From NCBI GenBank assembly GCA_021160355.1, contig JAGHCS010000006.1:1-5091 (forward strand): a stretch of DNA of 5,091 nt, written 5' to 3'. Made by a program: the position numbers and the translations under genes. Below the pieces are notes generated by a model. That model did not search any database and was not told where the DNA came from. It worked only from the letters and a program-made list of their open reading frames with translations. Source of the DNA: Candidatus Cloacimonadota bacterium (lineage in GTDB: Bacteria; Cloacimonadota; Cloacimonadia; JGIOTU-2). Shown piece by piece: positions 1-5,091 of this stretch (positions are counted from its first letter, which is position 1; each line of letters starts with the position of its first letter).

Positions 1-3000
1 ATCATATTGAGTTCGCAAAAATGAGAGAAATTTAGCAGGAACAAGAATACGCAGTTTCAGAAATGAAGAACGGTTGTTTATCTTCCCGATGAGATTCGTA
101 TCTTTGAGTTTTTTTGCGATTGAGAGAGCTGCATCAAAATGTTTTTCAGCTTCCCGAAAATCGCCCAGCTTGAACCGATTTTGCGCAATGTTCAGGTTTA
201 CTTCTGCCATACCCGGACTAAAATTTATTTTCTGAAAATACGAAAGTGCTTTCAGGGATTTTTCCAATCCAGCACGAAGTGCTCCCTGTTTCATATTAAG
301 AAATCCCCAATGGGAGAGCACATTTGCGACATTCAGGATGTCTCCCTCTTTCAAGCTAACTGTTTCAGCATCCTCATAATTCCGGATCGCTAACTCGACC
401 TTGTTAAGAATATTGTATGAGTCACCAAGCACTTTCAAAATACGACCAAGCCGGATAAATGCTTCTTGTGTTTTTGCGATTTTTTGAGCTTTTTTCAGTT
501 TCTCTATTGCAGTTTCGTATGCACCTATCGCATAATAATAATCTCCGCTAAACAGAAAGAAATTGATCTTCTGATAAGATGTAAGTTTTTTTTCAGCTAG
601 TGTCTGTATTACCTGATGAGCATTATCTTCTTCATGGGAGAAATTGTAAAGTTCCAGTTGTGCGAGCAGGATATCATTTTCATCAAAAGAAAATTTTGAA
701 TTTTGTAGCACCCGGAGTGTTTTTCCAGCGGTTGCATAATCCCTGCATGCCATTTTGTAGCGTGCATTGAGGAGCATCAGCTGCGGGTCTTTTTCAATAA
801 ATGCGGAATATTGTTTGCGGCACATTTCCGGAAGGTCGCACTTTTTTAGTAAAATTCCCAGGGTAAGCAGCACTTTCAGATAATCCTGAATAGTACTGGG
901 TAGCAATTCTTCCTTCAAGATATTGATTTTCAAGAGACCACGATAACAGGAGTTCCATGCTTCAAGAATATCCTTATTTTCCATATAGGTTATGGCTTTA
1001 AGAAGGTGATAATGAATTTCTGATTCGTGATCATGAGCAAGCTCGCAATGTGTGATAATACCATCAATAATAGCTGGTTTGGTAACCACCTGTTTCTTAA
1101 AATAGGATATTATTTCCTGTGAGATTTTTTTTCTCTTTGCTGTGCCAACTTTTTTTGAAAGCATCGATTTGAGCGCAGGATAGACAAATTTATAATATCC
1201 ATCATCAGCGTACTCTTTATTTATAACTAGTATATCGAGGGTTTCTACATCCTGCATAAAAAAGAATAGTTCCTTGGAATCGGAAAAATGGAGAATCGTC
1301 TGAATAACGTTAGTCGAAAGGGGAACCTGCAGTACTGATAGTTGTACAAGCAAAACCTTGATTTTCTTTGGGATAAGCGCGATTTTCTTCTCAATTGCTG
1401 TCAGAATCTTTTTTGGGAGCTGGATCTCCATAATGTTAACATCAAAATGCCATGTGCCTGTGTGATCAATAATAATCTTTTTCTCAATAAGCTGACCGAT
1501 GAGTTCAAGGATAAAACGCTGGTTGCCGTTTGTGATTATATAAACCTGATTAAGAAATTCCTCAGGACATCCTTCTCCCAAAATTTCGCGTATAAATTGG
1601 AAGGATTCAGTTTTTGAGAGCGATTCAATGTGGATCTTATTAGTGATCTCTGCGATATCAACAATATACGGATTATAAGAACTCACGATTATCGCAATAG
1701 GGAAATTGGGAAGGTCAGTAGAAATATACTTGAGGAAATTGATAGTAGATTCATCAACTTCTTCAATATTAGTAATGAAAAACACGATCGGTTTTGTGGA
1801 TGAAAAACTGAACATATAATCTCTTGCCAGTTCGAAATCTCTCATAAGATCTGATTCATCTTCAATGATCTTCAGGGATTTTTCTTCGGATTCAAAAAGG
1901 AATTCACAAAATTTATTTGAAGCAGACTGCTCAAAGAAGTGCTTGCCCTTTTCGTCCTGGGACAGAAATATTTCCTTACATAACATAAAGAATGGATCAC
2001 GGTGTTGGGGATTGCAATTATAATAGAAAACGTGATAATCCTCAGATAAGAGATACCACTTTATATATTGCATAAGACTGGTCTTGCCCACGCCTTTTTC
2101 ACCAGTCACAAAGATGATTTGCCCCTTCTGGTTTTTCACTTCATTGATCTGGTCACGCAGAGCTATAATATCTTCGTCCCGGAAATGAAATTGCTTGGAT
2201 TCGATCTGTTTTACAAGGGGCGGTTCTATTGTAAGAGGATATTTTGTGTCCTGCATTTCATTGATATAACGAATGATCTCTTGGGACTTACCAATACGCA
2301 GTTCAGGATTAAATTCAATAAGATGAAAGATAAGAGCTTCGAGCTTCTTATCAACTGCCAGATTTATCTTTGAAGGGAATTGGGGAATGATATTTGGGAT
2401 TTTCTTTTCGGACATGAGCTTGATTTCTTCTCTGGAAAAAGGAAATGTGCCAACAGAAAGATAATACATTATCACGCCCAATGCGTAGAAATCACTTTTC
2501 GGAGTAAAGTAGGAGCCCTGCAAAAGTTCCGGTGCAATGTAGGGCAGACTTACCACTTCACTATCGGGATATGCCTCTGTTTGTGAAATGATCTTGTTGA
2601 ATCCATAATCGCATACCTTTACTTCGATCTCACCATCAATTTTTTTATAAAGAACATTTTCAAGCTTTATATCTTTATGAATTATATTGTGTGTATGAAG
2701 GTGGTTCAGGGCATAGCATATTTGGGTGATAATCTTAAAAAAATCCGGTTTATTCTTATTTGTTAGGTGAAAATTTTGAAGTCCTTTGCTCTTGAAGAAT
2801 TCAGAAAGAAGATAGAGATTATTCTGGTAAATGCCGTAATCATATATCTTTATCAGATTAGGATGAGACATTTTTGTGATCTCGCGCATCACTTTTGGAT
2901 TCATTTTTTCGCGAATGTCTTCGATTGGTATTTTATCAAATAATTTGATTGCAAATATTTTTTTTGTAGCAATATCTTCGACCCTGTATACAGTGCCAAA

Positions 3001-3054
3001 ACTGCCGGACCCAATCTTTTCCTTAAACTCATAGTGCAATGCGATCAAACTCAT
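1..3054 (-). CDS. Serine/threonine protein kinase - P-loop ATPase - TPR fusion protein (C-terminus beyond window)
   Basis: Translating the minus strand from the ATG at 3054 gives 1018 codons with no stop, still open at base 1. Residues ~8-265 are a Hanks-type kinase domain that should phosphorylate Ser/Thr in the cytoplasm: glycine loop G15-S-G17-S-F-G20, ATP-binding K37 in AIK, helix-C E58, HPNLIKIYDYG at 64-74, catalytic loop H126-K-D128 with N133, D149-Y-G151, A174-P-E176, D188/G193 and R253. Residues ~290-540 are an AAA_16/STAND-like NTPase: Walker A G318-EKGVG-K324-T325 and a sensor-like strand PIAIIVSS at ~452-459, but a degenerate Walker B. Residues ~540-830 are mostly helical and unassigned. 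TPR-like helical pairs lie at ~833-860, 868-900, 911-937 and 951-985. No signal peptide or membrane segment appears in the part seen. The order resembles PknK-like and other large bacterial sensory kinases that couple kinase, NTPase switch and protein-binding repeats. The start is supported by an AGGAG site 5 nt upstream. The ligand, substrate and C-terminal domain are unknown. Confidence 0.95.
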   Translation of the reverse strand, partial: MSLIALHYEFKEKIGSGSFGTVYRVEDIATKKIFAIKLFDKIPIEDIREKMNPKVMREITKMSHPNLIKIYDYGIYQNNLYLLSEFFKSKGLQNFHLTNKNKPDFFKIITQICYALNHLHTHNIIHKDIKLENVLYKKIDGEIEVKVCDYGFNKIISQTEAYPDSEVVSLPYIAPELLQGSYFTPKSDFYALGVIMYYLSVGTFPFSREEIKLMSEKKIPNIIPQFPSKINLAVDKKLEALIFHLIEFNPELRIGKSQEIIRYINEMQDTKYPLTIEPPLVKQIESKQFHFRDEDIIALRDQINEVKNQKGQIIFVTGEKGVGKTSLMQYIKWYLLSEDYHVFYYNCNPQHRDPFFMLCKEIFLSQDEKGKHFFEQSASNKFCEFLFESEEKSLKIIEDESDLMRDFELARDYMFSFSSTKPIVFFITNIEEVDESTINFLKYISTDLPNFPIAIIVSSYNPYIVDIAEITNKIHIESLSKTESFQFIREILGEGCPEEFLNQVYIITNGNQRFILELIGQLIEKKIIIDHTGTWHFDVNIMEIQLPKKILTAIEKKIALIPKKIKVLLVQLSVLQVPLSTNVIQTILHFSDSKELFFFMQDVETLDILVINKEYADDGYYKFVYPALKSMLSKKVGTAKRKKISQEIISYFKKQVVTKPAIIDGIITHCELAHDHESEIHYHLLKAITYMENKDILEAWNSCYRGLLKINILKEELLPSTIQDYLKVLLTLGILLKKCDLPEMCRKQYSAFIEKDPQLMLLNARYKMACRDYATAGKTLRVLQNSKFSFDENDILLAQLELYNFSHEEDNAHQVIQTLAEKKLTSYQKINFFLFSGDYYYAIGAYETAIEKLKKAQKIAKTQEAFIRLGRILKVLGDSYNILNKVELAIRNYEDAETVSLKEGDILNVANVLSHWGFLNMKQGALRAGLEKSLKALSYFQKINFSPGMAEVNLNIAQNRFKLGDFREAEKHFDAALSIAKKLKDTNLIGKINNRSSFLKLRILVPAKFLSFLRTQYD

Positions 3055-3059
3055 GAAAA

Positions 3060-3064
3060 CTCCT
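3060..3064 (-). promoter_or_regulatory. Ribosome binding site of the kinase gene
   Basis: The minus strand reads AGGAG here, followed by 5 nt (TTTTC) and then the ATG at 3054. This is a near-consensus Shine-Dalgarno sequence and fixes the start. The glycine loop begins only 14 residues later, as expected for an N-terminal kinase domain. Confidence 0.75.
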
Positions 3065-3110
3065 GTACAAAACTAAATACATCCATTTATCTGATATTTT
3101 TCATAAAAAC

Positions 3111-3139
3111 ATTTGTCTGTGCTCACAATAAACTGTCAA
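3111..3139 (-). promoter_or_regulatory. Candidate sigma-70 type promoter for the kinase gene
   Basis: The minus strand has a perfect -35 hexamer TTGACA (3139-3134), then exactly 17 nt, then ACAAAT (3116-3111) as a poor -10 box that matches only the last three consensus bases. The spacer contains a small TGTG-CT-CACA palindrome (3118-3127) that could be an operator half-site or chance. Transcription from here would leave a leader of about 50 nt. The perfect -35 is the main support; the weak -10 keeps confidence low. Confidence 0.3.
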
Positions 3140-3148
3140 CAATTAGCG

Positions 3149-3154
3149 TATGAT
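3149..3154 (+). promoter_or_regulatory. Candidate -10 box for the PorV-like/RseC-like operon
   Basis: TATGAT matches five of six bases of the -10 consensus and lies about 90 nt before the ATG at 3247. No convincing -35 hexamer is found 16-18 nt upstream, so the promoter may be weak, may need an activator or may lie elsewhere. It lies 10-15 bp from the minus-strand TTGACA, so the two divergent promoters, if real, would overlap. Confidence 0.25.
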
Positions 3155-3234
3155 ACATGGCATGATTGAGTAACCAGTTTGAAATAAATTTGACAAACCA
3201 ACCACGCAAAAAGAAATTTACTACCAAGTACGAT

Positions 3235-3241
3235 AAAGGGA
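3235..3241 (+). promoter_or_regulatory. Ribosome binding site deciding the PorV-like start
   Basis: AAAGGGA lies 5 nt before the ATG at 3247, a workable Shine-Dalgarno sequence. It supports this ATG, which opens directly on a signal peptide, over the in-frame TTG at 3166, which has no such site and would add 27 non-signal-like residues. Confidence 0.6.
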
Positions 3242-3246
3242 ACTAC

Positions 3247-4179
3247 ATGAAAAAAATATTTTTAATAGTGATATGTTTCGCCTTGACGAGTAGTCTCTTT
3301 GCGATCAGCGAAGATGCAGGAACTACTGCTTTCAATTTTCTCAATATTCCGATGGGTGCGCGAGGTGCCGGAATGGGAAATACCTTTACTGCAATTGCAG
3401 ATGATGCGCTTGCACCGTTCTGGAATCCTGCAGGTCTGCCGAATGTTCATCAGCGACTTCTTCAAATCACCTACATGAATTATTTCGCTGGATACAATGG
3501 CGGTGCGGTTAGTTATATCATGCCTCTCAATGAAGGATCGACTGTTGCAGTTTTCTCAAAATTTATTGGAGTCGGTGGCATTCCTAAAACAGGCATCGAC
3601 GAAAACCAGAATCTGATTGATATGGGCACTTTTGGCTCTTACGATGTGATGCTCGGTGCGTCCTACGGAAAATATCTTTCAGATATTATAAACTGGGGAG
3701 TCAATATCAAGATCATCTCCGAAACGATAGACGAGTATTCATCACAGGCAATTGCTGCTGATGTGTGTCTTCTTCATCAATCTCCAAACCCACGGCTGAA
3801 GATCGGTCTCGCAGCCAAAAACCTCGGCATGCAACTTTCCAAATTTGATCAGGAAAAGGAAAAACTACCCTTGACATTTTCGATGGGTCTGGCTTACAAG
3901 ATCAATACAGGTGTGATCGCTCTGGATATTCATAAACCGATGCATTCGAATTTCTATGGCACAATCGGAATAGAAACGATTTTTCAAAATAAAATTACAG
4001 TACGAGCCGGCTACCGTTCTAATGCTACAGATTGGAATGTTGGCTCCGGCATTGATTTTCTCTCAGGGATCTCGGCTGGATTAGGTTTCAGTTGGAAAGA
4101 ATACCAATTTGATTATGCAGTGAATTCTTATGGAGAGTTAGGTTTTATTCATCAACTTTCTGTAAGATACCATTTCTAA
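3247..4179 (+). CDS. PorV/PorQ family outer-membrane beta-barrel protein
   Basis: Predicted 310-residue exported protein. Residues 1-19 (MKKIFLIVICFALTSSLFA) are a classic signal peptide with a likely cut after LFA19. Residues ~36-64 carry the family signature: GARGAGMGNTFTAIADD followed by FWNPAGL. The rest alternates short amphipathic strands and turns rich in Gly and aromatic residues, as in FadL-like 14-strand barrels, and the chain ends in SVRYHF with a C-terminal Phe, the usual signal for outer-membrane insertion. Members of the family in Bacteroidetes take part in type IX secretion (PorV shuttles substrates, PorQ helps A-LPS attachment); relatives elsewhere in the FCB group are numerous paralogues of unknown role, so type IX secretion should not be assumed here. 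Length is typical of the family. It is first in a likely operon with the RseC-family gene. Family assignment is firm; the specific function is unknown. Confidence 0.9.
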   Translation: MKKIFLIVICFALTSSLFAISEDAGTTAFNFLNIPMGARGAGMGNTFTAIADDALAPFWNPAGLPNVHQRLLQITYMNYFAGYNGGAVSYIMPLNEGSTVAVFSKFIGVGGIPKTGIDENQNLIDMGTFGSYDVMLGASYGKYLSDIINWGVNIKIISETIDEYSSQAIAADVCLLHQSPNPRLKIGLAAKNLGMQLSKFDQEKEKLPLTFSMGLAYKINTGVIALDIHKPMHSNFYGTIGIETIFQNKITVRAGYRSNATDWNVGSGIDFLSGISAGLGFSWKEYQFDYAVNSYGELGFIHQLSVRYHF

Positions 4180-4185
4180 AAATAT

Positions 4186-4632
4186 ATGAACCTTCAAAAC
4201 GACACACCTGCTGATGTGGGAACAGTTGTCGATATACAAAATGGTCTTGCGATCGTTGAATATTCTCGCTCCGATGCTTGCAATACATGCAAACTTAAAG
4301 CATTTTGTTTTCAAAAAGGAGGAGACAGCTCCACACTCACTTTGAAAAATGAACTCAATGTAAAAAAGGGTGATAAAATTCAATTTGAGATCAGTCCTCA
4401 GATACGAATCCTCAGCTCATTCCTCGTATTCATTCTTCCGATTATTTTTATGATCGGTTCATATTTTTTATGTAAAAGTGTGATCGGACTTTCTGAAAAT
4501 ATTTCGATAATTGTATCTCTCGTTTCTATCGTAGTTGCTTTTATTGTGGTAAAAATAATAGACGGGCACATAAAAAAGAAGGCATTGATACAGCCCAAAA
4601 TGGTTACGGTTGTAAGCCCGGAAAAAAATTAA
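4186..4632 (+). CDS. RseC/MucC family inner-membrane protein (SoxR reducing system RseC type)
   Basis: Predicted 148-residue membrane protein. The N-terminal part (1-70) has the family opening, a short beta domain GTVVDIQNGLAIVEY followed by the cysteine motif C32-x2-C35-x5-C41, which in RseC proteins is suspected to bind a metal or Fe-S cluster. Two membrane helices follow, ~75-96 (with a central Pro85) and ~106-125, and a basic C-terminal tail that is probably cytoplasmic. In E. coli RseC is encoded with the RpoE regulators and also acts with the Rsx/Rnf complex in reducing SoxR; in many anaerobes homologues sit beside rnf genes. Neither context is present here. The start lies 6 nt after the stop of the PorV-like gene and has no Shine-Dalgarno sequence, so translation is probably coupled to that gene. 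Length and topology fit the family. The stop codon lies in the A/T-rich arm before the next gene. Confidence 0.85.
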   Translation: MNLQNDTPADVGTVVDIQNGLAIVEYSRSDACNTCKLKAFCFQKGGDSSTLTLKNELNVKKGDKIQFEISPQIRILSSFLVFILPIIFMIGSYFLCKSVIGLSENISIIVSLVSIVVAFIVVKIIDGHIKKKALIQPKMVTVVSPEKN

Positions 4633-4657
4633 AAATTAAAAAATGGAAAATAGAAAA
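4628..4657 (+). repeat. Left A/T-rich arm of an imperfect inverted repeat
   Basis: This arm starts with two tandem ATTAAAA units (4628-4641) and continues as an A-rich stretch into the start codon of the four helix bundle gene. Aligned by eye to the reverse complement of 5041-5069, about 23 of 29 positions match with a single one-base gap. It contains the stop codon of the RseC-family gene (4630-4632). Low complexity makes part of the match expected by chance. Confidence 0.4.
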
Positions 4658-5037
4658 TGAAAGGCGATGATATTAATCGTAGATTTATCGAACTAGCAGT
4701 TCGTGTAATTAAATTAGTTAGAGCTTTACCAAAAGATTTTATAGGAAAACATATTGGTAATCAATTACTTAAAGCTGGGACTTCTGGTGGTGCAAATTAT
4801 GAAGAAGCAGGAGGTTCCGAAAGTAAAGTTGATTTCATCCATAAACGTAAAATAGTTCTCAAAGAATTAAGAGAATCTATTTTCTGGATAAAAGTTATTA
4901 TGGAAGCAGAATTAATTCCAAGCCATAAACTTGAGAATATACTTCAAGAATTTGAAGAGCTTGCAAATATTATCGCTAAATCAATCATCACTACTCAGAA
5001 GAAGTTAATAAATGATGGAAAAAAAGTTAAAAGTTGA
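4657..5037 (+). CDS. Four helix bundle protein (23S rRNA intervening-sequence protein family)
   Basis: Predicted 126-residue soluble protein made almost wholly of helices: ~5-24, ~29-53, ~57-84 and ~90-117, with a Lys-rich tail. Family hallmarks are the first helix with FIELAVRVIKLVRALPKDF, then IGNQLLKAGTSGGANYEEAGG (residues ~33-53) and KIVLKELRESIFWIKVI (~65-81). The family was named from proteins encoded in intervening sequences of bacterial 23S rRNA genes; it also exists in many stand-alone copies and shares its fold with Avd, the accessory protein of diversity-generating retroelements. The fold forms basic pentamers that probably bind nucleic acid. The biochemical role of stand-alone copies is not established. 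There is no good ribosome binding site; a five-codon frame from 4643 ends in an ATGA overlap with this start. Its AT-rich codon use differs from the genes upstream, which suggests separate acquisition. Confidence 0.9.
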   Translation: MKGDDINRRFIELAVRVIKLVRALPKDFIGKHIGNQLLKAGTSGGANYEEAGGSESKVDFIHKRKIVLKELRESIFWIKVIMEAELIPSHKLENILQEFEELANIIAKSIITTQKKLINDGKKVKS

Positions 5038-5040
5038 AAT

Positions 5041-5078
5041 TTTTATATTTCTCATTTTAAATTTTATATTTTAAATTT
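5041..5078 (+). repeat. Right A/T-rich arm, containing a 14-nt-period tandem repeat
   Basis: The sequence after the four helix bundle stop is nearly all A/T. ATTTTAAATTT occurs twice, at 5054-5064 and 5068-5078. The part from 5041 to 5069 is the imperfect reverse complement of the left arm at 4628-4657. It ends abruptly at CGAAAGTAGATAC, possibly the return to host sequence. No G/C-rich terminator stem is present. Confidence 0.4.
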
Positions 5079-5091
5079 CGAAAGTAGATAC

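Larger units (their letters stand above)
4628..5069 (+). mobile_element. Possible inserted cassette: four helix bundle gene between A/T-rich inverted arms
   Basis: The four helix bundle gene at 4657-5037 is bracketed by almost pure A/T arms that form an imperfect inverted repeat, and its GC content (about 30% by hand count) is well below sampled parts of the PorV-like gene (roughly 35-52% per 60 bases). This family is classically found in intervening sequences inside 23S rRNA genes, where complementary ends flank the reading frame. Here no rRNA is present, so this would be a relative inserted behind a protein gene. No transposase or target-site duplication is recognised. The boundaries are approximate and mobility is inferred. 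Confidence 0.35.

Noticed and set aside
139..2586. Four plus-strand open frames of 68-101 codons (139-393, 1342-1617, 2068-2373, 2380-2586)
   Set aside because: They lie antisense within the continuous kinase gene, show no recognisable domains or ribosome binding sites, and are Cys/Phe-rich in the way typical of antisense shadows.
3088..3096. TATC-T-GATA palindrome in the kinase leader as an operator
   Set aside because: The arms are only 4 bp in A/T-rich sequence and do not extend; this is expected by chance.
3166..3246. TTG start giving a 27-residue N-terminal extension of the PorV-like protein
   Set aside because: The extension is polar and basic, would bury the signal peptide, and lacks a ribosome binding site; the ATG at 3247 has one.
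3262..4598. Minus-strand frames at 3262-3465, 4138-4383 and 4398-4598
   Set aside because: They are antisense to the PorV-like and RseC-family genes, whose products have clear family features.
4657..5037. Avd subunit of a diversity-generating retroelement
   Set aside because: The fold is related, but no reverse transcriptase, template repeat or variable repeat is seen in the window.
4628..5091. Intervening sequence inside a 23S rRNA gene
   Set aside because: The flank on the left is the end of a protein gene and the 13 bases after the right arm are not recognisable rRNA.
5041..5091. Rho-independent terminator after the last gene
   Set aside because: The palindromic potential is all A/T with no G/C-rich stem, so it is better explained as the cassette arm.

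Overview
The window looks like a bacterial chromosome fragment of moderate-to-low GC, with one partial and three complete protein genes. The PorV/PorQ-type outer-membrane protein implies a diderm bacterium. Together with the kinase-ATPase-TPR giant and a solitary 'four helix bundle' (23S rRNA intervening-sequence type) gene, it suggests the FCB group or a neighbour, for example Cloacimonadota, Marinimicrobia or Ignavibacteria. That placement is inference from gene content; no rRNA or other marker is present.

Left 60% (1-3054, minus strand): one uninterrupted reading frame of 1018 codons that starts at 3054 and is still open at base 1. It encodes a Hanks-type Ser/Thr protein kinase domain, then a P-loop NTPase of the AAA_16/STAND type, then a long helical region ending in TPR-like repeats. 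The C-terminal end, and any output domain, lies outside the window.

Centre (3055-3246): a 192-bp divergent intergenic region with a good ribosome binding site for each flanking gene and weak promoter candidates on both strands.

Right (3247-4632, plus strand): a probable two-gene operon of a PorV/PorQ-family outer-membrane beta-barrel protein and, 6 nt downstream, an RseC/MucC-family inner-membrane protein with a cysteine motif and two membrane helices.

Right end (4657-5037, plus strand): a four helix bundle protein gene in a distinctly AT-richer segment. It lies between A/T-rich arms that are imperfect inverted repeats and looks like an inserted cassette behind the RseC-family gene. Both the kinase and the PorV/RseC pair concern signalling or the envelope, but nothing in the sequence proves a functional link beyond head-to-head placement. 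No tRNA, rRNA, CRISPR array or classical transposase was seen.
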